NCBI GenBank assembly: GCA_027083135.1
Contig: JALWQH010000002.1
Location: forward strand, 1 to 64,000
Direction: 5' to 3'
From: Desulfurococcales archaeon
Lineage (GTDB): Archaea > Thermoproteota > Thermoprotei_A > Sulfolobales > WAQK01
Length of the DNA stretch: 64,000 nt
This document shows, piece after piece, positions 41,367 through 50,373 of this stretch. Position numbers and translations under genes: made by a program. The notes under the pieces were generated by a model. That model searched no databases and had not been told where the DNA came from. It saw nothing but the letters and a program-made list of their open reading frames with translations. Every line of letters starts with the position of its first letter. The stretch's first letter is position 1.

Positions 41367-42059
41367 GTGCCGGAGATGAGGGTGTGCTGCCTATTCTCAG
41401 GGGGGAAGGACAGCACATATGCGTGTCACTGGGCTTTCCTCAAAGGATTTAGAGTGGAATGCCTTCTCACCGCTAAGCCTTCCTCCAGAGACTCGATGCT
41501 CTTCCATTACCCTGCAATTAGTTTAACCAGCATGCAGGCAAAGGCGATGAACGTAGAGCAAGTAGTAGTAAATGCTGGCGGCAGGGAGGAGGAAGCCCTG
41601 CATAAACTCTTCAGGCTGGCTGCAGATAGGTATGGGGCTGAAGGCATAGTTTCAGGCGCCCTTCTCTCAGACTACCAGAGATTGAGGTTCAGCATTATTG
41701 CTGAGGAGGAAGGACTTAAAACATATACTCCCCTATGGAGGAAGAATCAGGCTGAATATATGCGCAGCCTTATACGAGAGGGATTCGAATTCATCGTGGT
41801 GTCTATCTCAGCCATGGGGCTTCCGCCAAGCATTCTGGGGAAACCGATAACCCTCCGGGACGTAGAGGATATTATAAGGCTTGCAGAGAAATATGGCTTT
41901 AACCCTGCATTTGAGGGAGGGGAAGCCGAGACCCTGGTTCTAGACGCTCCATTGTTCAGGATGAAGCTAATGGTTGAAGGCGTTGCTGAGAGAGAAGCAC
42001 CCTATGTGTGGAGATATAGGATAATGAAGGCAAGACTCATGCCCAAACATTATGCTTAA
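41367..42059 (+). CDS. dph6: Diphthine-ammonia ligase
   Basis: 230 residues, PP-loop ATPase of the Dph6/MJ0570 family, which converts diphthine on elongation factor 2 to diphthamide. The PP-loop is LFSGGKDSTYACHWAF; SLTSMQAKAMNVEQV, GIVSGALLSDYQRLR, and FEGGEAETLVLDAPLF are characteristic. Start is GTG 41367 or ATG 41376. No DPH2 or DPH5 gene is nearby. Confidence 0.85.
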   Translation: MPEMRVCCLFSGGKDSTYACHWAFLKGFRVECLLTAKPSSRDSMLFHYPAISLTSMQAKAMNVEQVVVNAGGREEEALHKLFRLAADRYGAEGIVSGALLSDYQRLRFSIIAEEEGLKTYTPLWRKNQAEYMRSLIREGFEFIVVSISAMGLPPSILGKPITLRDVEDIIRLAEKYGFNPAFEGGEAETLVLDAPLFRMKLMVEGVAEREAPYVWRYRIMKARLMPKHYA

Positions 42060-42121
42060 ATCCTGCACTACGTGTAGAGAATGCTCGGCTCAGGCTTATA
42101 GAGAGCATAGGGTGGCTTCTC

Positions 42122-43111
42122 ATGGGTTTTAGGCTGCAGCTACGCTCGAAGAAAGCTTTGAGGAGGGAAGCTGAGGCCGGGGTATACGATGTGGTGATCG
42201 TGGGTTCAGGGCCTGCAGGCCTATCAGCAGCAATATTTGCAGCCAGGTTTGCCCTGAAGACTATTGTAATAGCAGGGGAGATCGGAGGCCAGGTTAGCGA
42301 TGCAGGATATGTTGAAAACTATCCCGGCATTCTCAGAATAACAGGCCCCGACCTCGTTAACAGGATGCTTAGACATGTGCAGCATTACAAGGTGCCTGTG
42401 AGAATGGGATGGGCGCTCAACATTGAGAGGAGAGGCAGCGTCTTCGAGGTTCATACCACGGGTGGAGCAGTATTCAAGTCTAAGACCGTGATACTGGCCT
42501 TAGGCGTCAGGAAGAGGAAGCTGGGTGTGCCGGGAGAGGAAGAATATTCTGGTAGAGGTGTGAGTTACTGTGCACCCTGCGATGCACCCATGTTTAAGGG
42601 TAAGGTTGTAGCCGTTGTGGGTGGAGGAGACTCGGCGGCCAGTGCAGCTGTACTGTTAGCCGACTATGCTTCTAGAGTATACATGGTGCATAGGAGGGAT
42701 AAGCTTAGGGCACAACCCATATACCATAGGCTTCTAGCAGATAATCCTAGGGTCAACATACTGTGGAACAAGGTCGTTGTGAAGCTTGAGGGAGATAGGC
42801 TTCTACGCAGGGCTATTCTAAGGGATACTAAGAGCGGAGAGATAAGCGTTCTCAGAGTTGACGGCGTATTCGTGGAAATAGGAGCGGATCCTCCTAGAGA
42901 ATTCTTCGAGAAGATAGGTGTTGAAACAGATGAGGAGGGCTATGCTAAGGTAGGGCCTGATCAATCCACAAGTGTTCCCGGAATATTTGCTGCAGGGGAC
43001 TGTACAAATGCATGCAACGGCTTCAAGCAGATAATAACAGCGGCGGCGCAGGGAGCAGTAGCTGCTGAGGCTGCCTATAGGTATATCGTATCGGCGGCAG
43101 GCTCCCCATAG
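42122..43111 (+). CDS. trxB: Thioredoxin reductase
   Basis: 329 residues. FAD motif GSGPAGLSAAIFAARF (28-43), NAD(P) motif VVGGGDSAASAA, catalytic CAPC (150-153) and C-terminal GIFAAGDCTNACNGFKQIITAAAQGAVAAEAAYRY are all complete. It has an N-terminal extension of about 20 basic residues (MGFRLQLRSKKALRREAEAG) that may be real or a start-site artefact, although no better ribosome site was seen. It could reduce cytosolic thioredoxin-like proteins such as the one at 55158. Confidence 0.9.
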   Translation: MGFRLQLRSKKALRREAEAGVYDVVIVGSGPAGLSAAIFAARFALKTIVIAGEIGGQVSDAGYVENYPGILRITGPDLVNRMLRHVQHYKVPVRMGWALNIERRGSVFEVHTTGGAVFKSKTVILALGVRKRKLGVPGEEEYSGRGVSYCAPCDAPMFKGKVVAVVGGGDSAASAAVLLADYASRVYMVHRRDKLRAQPIYHRLLADNPRVNILWNKVVVKLEGDRLLRRAILRDTKSGEISVLRVDGVFVEIGADPPREFFEKIGVETDEEGYAKVGPDQSTSVPGIFAAGDCTNACNGFKQIITAAAQGAVAAEAAYRYIVSAAGSP

Positions 43112-43127
43112 CTGATCATTAGAATTG

Positions 43128-43463
43128 CTATATGAAGCCTGTCACCACTTCGAAGAAGTCTACTGGTAATGGTCTGCCCTTAGAGACATACTCCTCATAC
43201 TTCTTCTCCAGGAATCCTTCAAACACGCTGCAGGAGTCGAAACGCCCATCCCTATCACACCTAGTATTAGTGAAGTGTGGATCAGTCTTCTTTATGAAGC
43301 ACTCCCCGGTCTTCTTATCGTAATAGGGGCATAGCTTATAGTACTGCTTAGCACTGCGCATCATTCTGTTCACCCATCTCTTCTTAGGGTTACTTCTATC
43401 CTTCTCCTCCATACGTGTTAATACACGCTCATATTCATCCTGGCTTATCGTGGTCTTGTCCAA
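43128..43463 (-). CDS. Single Cys4-module protein
   Basis: 111 residues. An N-terminal charged helix (EYERVLTRMEEKDRSNPKKRWVNRMMRSAKQ) is followed by C45, C55, C69 and C78 in CPYYDKKTGEC..RC..DSCSVFEGF. Spacing C-x9-C-x13-C-x8-C is like each half of the protein at 17615-18025. A zinc or Fe-S site is likely. It converges on trxB, 16 bases apart. No function is assigned. Confidence 0.6.
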   Translation of the reverse strand: MDKTTISQDEYERVLTRMEEKDRSNPKKRWVNRMMRSAKQYYKLCPYYDKKTGECFIKKTDPHFTNTRCDRDGRFDSCSVFEGFLEKKYEEYVSKGRPLPVDFFEVVTGFI

Positions 43464-43615
43464 GGTTACGCACCCCCATGAATCCTGGTATCATGTCAGG
43501 TGGTGCGGCTAATATGAGTTCCGCATACCCTTATTAAAGTGACGGGCGAACCGGTCTGAAATCATACTAAACGTTAAATACCATTACCTAGGAATATTAT
43601 AGCGGTGATAAAACC

Positions 43616-43768
43616 ATGGAACAGGAGTGGGAAGGATTCTGTGTGAGATGCAGGAAGAAGGTAAAGATACAGAACCCTGAGATAGTGACCCTCAAGAATG
43701 GGCGGAAGGCTGTTAGAGGCCGCTGCCCATACTGTGGAGGCATAGTCTACAGGTTCATCAAGGGCTAA
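43616..43768 (+). CDS. DUF5679-type zinc ribbon protein, 50 residues
   Basis: A 50-residue frame too short for usual length filters. It reads FCVRCRKKVKI, then a middle with VTLKNGRKAVRG, then CPYCGGIVYRFIKG, i.e. two CxxC knuckles (C9, C12, C37, C40) around a Thr-Leu-Lys-Asn-Gly-Arg-Lys-Ala core, which is the pattern of small DUF5679 zinc ribbons. ATG 43616 has GGTGAT seven bases upstream. It may act with RNA or DNA. Flanked by spacers of about 150 and 195 bp. Confidence 0.75.
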   Translation: MEQEWEGFCVRCRKKVKIQNPEIVTLKNGRKAVRGRCPYCGGIVYRFIKG

Positions 43769-43963
43769 TGACTTCTACGCAAGGACAACGCATCAAGATT
43801 GTTTCTTTTATAAATCCTATCTGCGATTCTAATCCTATATGGGAAGCATCCACATGAATGTTAGCCTTGTGTAAAGCATGCCTGTGCAGTATTTGAAAAG
43901 CATGCTGAGCAACAGGCAGGGAAAGCTTATTTTTCAAAGAGGCTCAGGCACTAGTGTTCAGGC
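43769..43963. other. Spacer with promoter for the DMT transporter
   Basis: 195 bp without a plausible frame. Just before the next gene a TATA-like CTTATTTTTC (about 43927-43936) is placed about 30 bp before ATG 43964, so the message has a very short leader. An upstream T-rich CTTTTATAAA (43803-43813) could end the zinc ribbon transcript or begin another. Confidence 0.4.
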
Positions 43964-44824
43964 ATGGAGGAAGAGCTTGTAGGCCTAATGGGGGTAACCC
44001 TGGCTGCGGTATTCTGGTCCGTGAGCCCAGCTATGATAAGCATGGTTATGAGGGGTACTGAGAGAAACTCCCTTTACGCTAATGCTATTAGAAACGCTGC
44101 CGCCCTCCCTGTGCTCGGCATTACAGCGTATGTTGCAGGGTTTAAGGCTATATTCACACCTATATCCATAGGGCTGCTCCTAGCTACAACGCTTATTGGG
44201 CCTGGGCTTGGAGACTACGTGTACACTGAGGCTATAAGGCTTACTGGAGCCTCCCTAGCCACACCTATAGGCTACCTCTACATACTTGTAGCGCAGCTTA
44301 TAGCCTGGAGGATGGGAGAGCACGCCACTCTTAGACTGTTTCTTGGAGGAGTGCTTGCAATCATAGGTGTGTGGCTGGTGTCCGAGGCATGGAGTCATGG
44401 TGGTGAAGCCTCTTTAAGAGGAGTGATCCTGGCAGGAGTTTCAGCCTTATCCTGGGGAGTTTCAACGGTGATCATGAAGCTCCTGCTAAGCTACATGGGG
44501 GTCGTTGAACTAGTATTCTACAGGGTGCTGATCCTAGCCCCCCTGCTCTACGCTCTATACAAGGCTACAGGCTCCTCCGAGCCCGTGGATCTAAGGGGGA
44601 TCTTAATCCTAGGATTCTCGGGGATACTGACTTATGGAGCAGGCCTACCATTATTCACATTCGCTATCAAAATAGTCGGAGTAGGGTATTCTGTTCTCCC
44701 CACAGCCCTGACCCCCGTATTAACGCAGCTGACGGCAGCCTATATGGCTGGGGAGAGGCTTTCATCCTACAGGGTTGTAGGCTCTATAATCACTGTGGCT
44801 GGGATAATTGTTGGTGTGAGCTGA
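43964..44824 (+). CDS. EamA/DMT family transporter
   Basis: 286 residues with ten predicted membrane segments in two EamA repeats (about 5-135 and 148-284). The end of repeat 1, LFLGGVLAIIGVWLVS, and of repeat 2, RVVGSIITVAGIIVGV, are typical, as is SYMGVVELVFYRVL in the middle. Likely an exporter of a small metabolite, perhaps an amino acid; the substrate is not knowable. The gene ends three bases from the convergent Lhr gene. Confidence 0.83.
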   Translation: MEEELVGLMGVTLAAVFWSVSPAMISMVMRGTERNSLYANAIRNAAALPVLGITAYVAGFKAIFTPISIGLLLATTLIGPGLGDYVYTEAIRLTGASLATPIGYLYILVAQLIAWRMGEHATLRLFLGGVLAIIGVWLVSEAWSHGGEASLRGVILAGVSALSWGVSTVIMKLLLSYMGVVELVFYRVLILAPLLYALYKATGSSEPVDLRGILILGFSGILTYGAGLPLFTFAIKIVGVGYSVLPTALTPVLTQLTAAYMAGERLSSYRVVGSIITVAGIIVGVS

Positions 44825-44826
44825 GA

Positions 44827-47511
44827 TTAAACGTGGTCTATTACTTTCTGAGCACTCGGCTCTCCCCGCGCTGCCGATAAGCGTTCAATATACTCCATCA
44901 CCCTCCTATGCAGGGCTTCGAGCAGCCTCCTCCTATCCTCCATTAACACTATATCACTATAACCCTGAACTACTAGATGATGTGCGAAGGGGCTGGGAAC
45001 CCCGCGTTCATCCAGGATGGCCAGCTTTACCTCTCCTTCATGGAGTTTCCGCAGAACCTCCTCCGCATGTGTGACGTCGAGCTTATCCTCCATGATCTCC
45101 CTGTAAGCCTCTTCAAGCACTGGGAAGCCGTCTATCTCTTCGACTATTCTTAGAAGCCTCTGAGCGCTCAGCTGCATTTTATGGGGGCTGCGCTCATAGC
45201 CCTTATATCGTCTAAGTATCATGAAGCTCCTCTGAGCAACATGGCGGAAAATCCTCTTAAGCATCTCAGTGTTCCTAAGGGCTTTCCTGAGAACCTGCCT
45301 GATATTCAGTGGTGTCAGGGAGAAGACCAGTTCCTCAATGTTGATGGGGCCTAGTGATCTAGGTATGGTGAGCATGAAGCCATTATCGGATACGGTTATT
45401 CTAACAGGGTAGGATGCAAGCTGTGAGAGGAGGTAGCCATAAGCCCTGGCCAGCGCCCCATTAACCCTACGCCCGAAAAGCGTGTGGAAAACCAGATTCC
45501 TCCTATCACCCTCAACGTAATTCTCAACAAGGATCAACTTATCTGAAGGCACCCTACCATCCGTAAACAAGTATTGTGAAAGAATATACTCGTAGATATT
45601 ATCAGCAGCGCTGCGGGACACCTTGTAATCCTTGACAAGCATGGATACCACCTTCTCTCTGGGAACCCTGTTCCTAATCATATCAGCAATCATTCTGCGG
45701 AAGCCTCCGACCTCAATGGCTGAATCATATGCTAAGGGAAGCATCTCGGAGAACCAGCTTGGCACGGTGGGCCTCCTCCCCTCAGCTGATCTAACCTTAG
45801 CTCTCATTCCATCAGCCTTGATGAACTCGTAGACCCTGCCTCCAAGGACAAATATGTCTCCGGGAACCAGCATCTGAACAAACTCCTCCTCCAGGTTCCC
45901 CACATATCTCCCCTTATCAGTGAACACCTTGACCTTAGACTCGTCAGGTATGGTTCCACTATTAAGATAATAGATCATTCTAACACTTCTCTTACGTCCA
46001 AACACCCCTTCATCCTCATCGAACCATATTTTCGAGTACACATGATGTCTTTCAAGCCTCCCCCCATACCTGCCTGCAAGGTAGCGTAGAACTTTAAGGA
46101 ACTCTTTGAAGCTTAGATCCCGGTACGGGTAGGCTCTCCTAACAACCCTGTATGCATCCTCCACCCTCCACTTCTTCTCAAGAGACATGGCTACCAGATG
46201 CTGCATGAGAACGTCTAACGGCTTCCTAGGAATCCATATTTTATCTATATGCCTGCTCAGAGCAGCCTTAGCCAGCACAGTGCACTCCACAAGGTCGTCT
46301 CGATCAACCACTACTAGTCTCCCCTTACTAACCCTCCTGAAATGGTGGCCTGCTCTCCCTACACGCTGGAGAAGCCTGCTCACACTCTTAGGGCTGCTCA
46401 GCAATACTACGACATCTATGTAGCCTATATCTATCCCTAGCTCAAGGGACGTCGAGCTAATAATGGCTTTAAGCTCCCCCCTCTTAAGCCTCCCCTCAAC
46501 CTCAAGCCTTAAATCCCTGCTGAGACTGCTGTGATGAGCCTCTATTTCATCCATATCCGCTACTCCCTGGGAGCTTAGAAGCCTGCGCAGCTTGAAGGCT
46601 ACGCGTTCAGTCGAGCTGCGTGTATTAGTGAAGATCAGGGTTGTCCTATGCTTCTTAACTATTCTTGCAAGCTCCCTGTATATGGCATCATTAACCTTCT
46701 CCACAGGTGTGTGGAGGAGGTCTTTGACAGGCGCCAGAACCCTTATGTCGATAGGCTTTGTGAAGCGGGCGTCAATGATCACGCAGGGCCTCGGACTGCC
46801 ATCCTCACCGTATCCTACGAGGAACTTGGCGACCTCTTCGAGGGGTGCTATGGTTGCACTCATCCCTATCCTCGTGATCCCTCCTGTCAGCTCCTCCAGC
46901 CTCTCAAGGCTTAGAGATAAGCTTGACCCCCTCTTAGATGATGCTAGCTCATGGATCTCGTCTATAACAACCCATCGCACAGTGCTGAGCTTTTCCCTGA
47001 ACCTCGGGGCTACTAGGCTTATTGCCAGGCTCTCAGGCGTTGTTATGAGTATGTGTGGGGGCTTCCTCAGCATCCTCTGCTTCTCCGAGGGTGAAGTGTC
47101 GCTTGTCCGCACAGCTACCCTTATCTCAGGGAGCTCGTATCCCATCCGCCTAGCCTCCTCTTCTATACCGCTTATGGGTGCAAGCAGGTTTCTCCTCATA
47201 TCGTTGTTAAGAGCCCTTAGCGGCGACACGTATACAACGTATATCTGCTCCTCCAGCCTCCCCTCCTCTGCAAGGGTGTAGAGGTTGTCAAGGAGGCCTA
47301 GGAAGGCCGCCAGGGTCTTACCAGTGCCTGTAGGCGACGATACAAGTACATTGACATTCCTCTTAACCAGCGGTATAGTTCCCCTCTGAGGAGCTGTAAA
47401 CGAGCCGTAGGTCTTCTTGAACCAGGAGGCTACATATGGTCTCAGCAGCCTATACACCTCGCTGCTTCTCGGCAGCCTCTCCAGCCTCGCTATCACTCCT
47501 ATACCCCTCAT
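44827..47511 (-). CDS. lhr: Lhr-type superfamily 2 helicase
   Basis: 894 residues. Motif I SSPTGTGKT (58-66), motif II DEIHEL, motif III MSATIA, motif IV-like LIFTNTRSS, motif V SSTSLELGIDIGYID and motif VI LLQRVGRAGH are present. A winged-helix and Lhr-core region follows (KPLDVLMQHLVAM, PGDIFVLGGRVYEF, LFGRRVNGALARAYG). A DEIH helicase that unwinds DNA and DNA-RNA hybrids; archaeal Lhr may act in repair or in RNA metabolism. ATG 47511; divergent from TldD. Confidence 0.9.
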   Translation of the reverse strand: MRGIGVIARLERLPRSSEVYRLLRPYVASWFKKTYGSFTAPQRGTIPLVKRNVNVLVSSPTGTGKTLAAFLGLLDNLYTLAEEGRLEEQIYVVYVSPLRALNNDMRRNLLAPISGIEEEARRMGYELPEIRVAVRTSDTSPSEKQRMLRKPPHILITTPESLAISLVAPRFREKLSTVRWVVIDEIHELASSKRGSSLSLSLERLEELTGGITRIGMSATIAPLEEVAKFLVGYGEDGSPRPCVIIDARFTKPIDIRVLAPVKDLLHTPVEKVNDAIYRELARIVKKHRTTLIFTNTRSSTERVAFKLRRLLSSQGVADMDEIEAHHSSLSRDLRLEVEGRLKRGELKAIISSTSLELGIDIGYIDVVVLLSSPKSVSRLLQRVGRAGHHFRRVSKGRLVVVDRDDLVECTVLAKAALSRHIDKIWIPRKPLDVLMQHLVAMSLEKKWRVEDAYRVVRRAYPYRDLSFKEFLKVLRYLAGRYGGRLERHHVYSKIWFDEDEGVFGRKRSVRMIYYLNSGTIPDESKVKVFTDKGRYVGNLEEEFVQMLVPGDIFVLGGRVYEFIKADGMRAKVRSAEGRRPTVPSWFSEMLPLAYDSAIEVGGFRRMIADMIRNRVPREKVVSMLVKDYKVSRSAADNIYEYILSQYLFTDGRVPSDKLILVENYVEGDRRNLVFHTLFGRRVNGALARAYGYLLSQLASYPVRITVSDNGFMLTIPRSLGPINIEELVFSLTPLNIRQVLRKALRNTEMLKRIFRHVAQRSFMILRRYKGYERSPHKMQLSAQRLLRIVEEIDGFPVLEEAYREIMEDKLDVTHAEEVLRKLHEGEVKLAILDERGVPSPFAHHLVVQGYSDIVLMEDRRRLLEALHRRVMEYIERLSAARGEPSAQKVIDHV

Positions 47512-47642
47512 TCCTGCAGCACTAGCTTAATGCGTGGAGGCTATAATACTAGTTGCCCTAGACTGGGCTTGTAATCCTTAATAGCCGCTACGAGTAGAGT
47601 CATGAGTGGTGAGGACTTCTGGACGAGGATCTTCTCAGGAGG

Positions 47643-49004
47643 GTGGTTGGGGAAGCATTGAAGCTAGGTGCAGGTTTCGCTGATATAAGGGTTCAGGACG
47701 ACAGCTACACTTCTATATCACTTAGAGACGGTGTTGTTGAGTCCATGTCTAGCGGCAGGGATCATGGAGCAGCTGTAAGGGTCCTCTATGGAGGAGCCTG
47801 GGGCTTCTCCTATACTAGCAGGCTTGACTCGGAAGGGCTGAGAAGCGCGTTGAAGAGGGCGTTTTCAGCCGCTAGGGCCGCGTCAAGTTATATTCGCAGG
47901 CCTGCCAGAGTCGTGCTGCTCGACCCTATCCGCGACGTGGTTGAATGGAAGCCTAAAGTCAACCCTCTAGACATAGATCCTTCATCTAAGCTCAGCGTGC
48001 TGAAAGAGGTGCATAGCCTGATATCATCCGAGAAGACTGTTAAAACAGTATCAATAAAATACATGGATGGCGTCGAGCATAAGATCTATGCATCCACAGA
48101 TGAGCGTCTAGTAGAGGAGTCAAGATACATTTCATGGGCGTATTTCTGGGTTACAGGGCAGGAGTCGGGAGTGGCTGCTTCAGCCAGAGAGGAGCTGGGA
48201 TCAATAGAAGGCTACACTATATTTGAGAGATGGAGTCCTGAGGAAATATCTTCGAGGCTTAGAAACCGCATAAGAAACCAGTTAAAAGCTAAGACTCCTA
48301 GGGGTGGGGCATACCCTGCAGTCATGGCTCCCAACGTTGTAGGCGTATTCGTCCACGAGGCTTTCGGACATCTGGCAGAAGCTGATCTAACCATGGCTGG
48401 AAGCGCGGTTAGAGACAAGTTCAACCAGAAGATAGCGTCGGAGAAGGTATCAATAGTTGACGATCCAAGCCTTCCAGGGGGCTTCGGGACATACAAGTAC
48501 GACGATGAAGGTGTGAAGGCTGTTCCAGCCAGACTTATAGATAAGGGGTATATGAAGGATATAATGCTGGACAGAGAGTTCGCAGCAATGCTTGGACGCA
48601 TGCCTACGGGCAACGCGAGGGCTGAGAGCTACAGGGTCCCGCCACTCATACGTATGAGGAACACTGTAATGATGCCTGGAGACATGAGCCTGGATGAACT
48701 GTTCAGGGACATAAAGTACGGCTACTATCTAGTCTCATTTAGAGGAGGTCAGGCCAACCTCGACGGGACATTCCAGGTAGGCATACAGGAGGCATATGAG
48801 ATAGTTAACGGAGAGGTAGGAGAACCCGTGAGGAATATGAGCATAAGTGGCAACACCCTGGAAACTCTGGCGAAGGTTGACGGAGTAGCAAAGGATTTTG
48901 CCCTCGAATACGGTAGGTGTGGGAAGGGGCAGACAGCCTACGTGTCTGATGGAGGCCCCCATGTAAGGGTGAGGGAGATAATTATAGGAGGTGCTGGAAG
49001 CTGA
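47643..49004 (+). CDS. tldD: TldD metalloprotease subunit
   Basis: 453 residues. The zinc motif is VFVHEAFGHLAEAD (HExxxH), and the family C-terminus is intact (GGPHVRVREIIIGG). In the heterodimer with TldE/PmbA it degrades unfolded peptides. The first plausible start is GTG 47643, but AGGAGG abuts it without spacing; the frame is open back to 47613, and LLDEDLLRRVVGEALKLG resembles the family's N-terminal helix, so a CTG at 47619 after GGTGAGG is a candidate. Two genes are in tandem with 14 bp between. Confidence 0.85.
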   Translation: MVGEALKLGAGFADIRVQDDSYTSISLRDGVVESMSSGRDHGAAVRVLYGGAWGFSYTSRLDSEGLRSALKRAFSAARAASSYIRRPARVVLLDPIRDVVEWKPKVNPLDIDPSSKLSVLKEVHSLISSEKTVKTVSIKYMDGVEHKIYASTDERLVEESRYISWAYFWVTGQESGVAASAREELGSIEGYTIFERWSPEEISSRLRNRIRNQLKAKTPRGGAYPAVMAPNVVGVFVHEAFGHLAEADLTMAGSAVRDKFNQKIASEKVSIVDDPSLPGGFGTYKYDDEGVKAVPARLIDKGYMKDIMLDREFAAMLGRMPTGNARAESYRVPPLIRMRNTVMMPGDMSLDELFRDIKYGYYLVSFRGGQANLDGTFQVGIQEAYEIVNGEVGEPVRNMSISGNTLETLAKVDGVAKDFALEYGRCGKGQTAYVSDGGPHVRVREIIIGGAGS

Positions 49005-49018
49005 GCCGCATAGAGCCT

Positions 49019-50353
49019 GTGGAATACGCGTCTATTGCTGTTAGAAAGGCTGTTCAGCTAGGAGCAGACGACGCAGAAGCATATGCCTCTATCTCAAGAG
49101 GCGTTGAAGCATCCATAAAGAACAACAACCTTGACACTTCTACGAGCTTCGAGGAGGAGGGGCTTGGAATAAGAGTAGTAGTTGATAAGAGAGTGGGGTT
49201 CGCCTATACGAGCGCTCTCAGCATAGAGTCCATAATAGACGCTGTTGAAAGAGCTGTTAAAATAGCCAGGGCTTCAGAGCCTGATCCCCAGTGGCCAGGG
49301 CTACCCGAGCCTAGAGACCAGTACCCTGAGGTTAGAAATACGTTCGACCCCTCCATAGCATCATTCACTATAGATAAAGCCGTGGAGAAGGCCTCGGAAC
49401 TCCTTAGATACGCCAGAGAGGATGACAGAGTGAATGTGGTGTGGGGAGGCGTAGAGACACTAGTGGAGGAGAAGGCTATAGCCAACAGCAACGGAGTCTA
49501 TAAGGCTGGTAAAGGAACATTTGCCTCAGCGTTCGTGGAGACCGTGGCTAATGAGGCTGGAGAAGCCACCCCTAGCTGCTATAGTCTTGAGGAGCGTAGA
49601 ATAGGGCTTCCAAGCATAGAGCCTCTTGCACGCGAGGCTGCTGAAGAGGCTCTCAGAAGCCTGGGCGCCCATAGAGGCGAGAGCGGCGTGAAGCCCGTGA
49701 TACTCACTGAGAAAGCCCTATTCATGCTCATCAACTTCAGCCTTCTCCAGGCTGTTAAAGGCGATAATGTTGCCAGAGGGAGAAGCCCGTATGCTGGGAA
49801 AATAGGAGAACAAGTAGCATCCAGCAACCTGAACATCATGGATGATGGGACAATGAAGGGAGGCCTAGGTACATGGAGCTTCGACGACGAAGGCGTACCT
49901 ACTGCGAGGAGCATTATAATAGAGGAGGGGATTCTCAGAGGATTCCTATACGACAGCTACTGGGCTGCTAGAAGCGGGGCAAAGCCCACTGGAAACTCGT
50001 GGAGGAGGAGCGGATACCTATCTCTGCCTACAATAACCATGAGCAACCTGATCATATCTCCAGGCGATGCTACCCAGGATGAAATTATCTCTGAGAGCAG
50101 AGGTGGCATCCTAGTGGATGGGCTTCAAGGAGCCCACAGCACTAATCCAGAGACAGGGGAGTTCAGCGTGGTTGCAACGCCTGCATGGCTGATATCAGAG
50201 GAGGGGTTAAAGCCTGTTAGAGGCCTCATGCTTGCAGGTAACGTGTACGAGCTGCTCCACAGCATAGACATGGTTGGAAGAAGTATCCGCAGCATATCAA
50301 GGTTCTATGCACCTTGGGTTAGGTTCAGCAGCATGAGAGTTGTTTCAAAGTAG
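49019..50353 (+). CDS. tldE: TldE/PmbA subunit
   Basis: 444 residues, the non-metal partner of TldD. It has the same fold as TldD (IAVRKAVQLGADDAEAYASIS.., then RVGFAYTSALSIESIIDAVERAVKIA), but lacks HExxxH, as expected. Its C-terminus ends IRSISRFYAPWVRFSSMRV. GTG 49019 has no close ribosome site; CTG 49001 is eight bases after GGAGGTG and overlaps the tldD stop, giving an N-terminus MSRIEPVEYAS. Either is possible. Confidence 0.82.
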   Translation: MEYASIAVRKAVQLGADDAEAYASISRGVEASIKNNNLDTSTSFEEEGLGIRVVVDKRVGFAYTSALSIESIIDAVERAVKIARASEPDPQWPGLPEPRDQYPEVRNTFDPSIASFTIDKAVEKASELLRYAREDDRVNVVWGGVETLVEEKAIANSNGVYKAGKGTFASAFVETVANEAGEATPSCYSLEERRIGLPSIEPLAREAAEEALRSLGAHRGESGVKPVILTEKALFMLINFSLLQAVKGDNVARGRSPYAGKIGEQVASSNLNIMDDGTMKGGLGTWSFDDEGVPTARSIIIEEGILRGFLYDSYWAARSGAKPTGNSWRRSGYLSLPTITMSNLIISPGDATQDEIISESRGGILVDGLQGAHSTNPETGEFSVVATPAWLISEEGLKPVRGLMLAGNVYELLHSIDMVGRSIRSISRFYAPWVRFSSMRVVSK

Positions 50354-50373
50354 ATGCTAACAGGTGCTGCATA

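Noticed and set aside
41297-41460. An earlier, frameshifted dph6 start at the strong ribosome site
   Set aside because: The other frame runs through 41313-41450 but its protein has no relation to the PP-loop family, and the proper PP-loop is soon after 41367.
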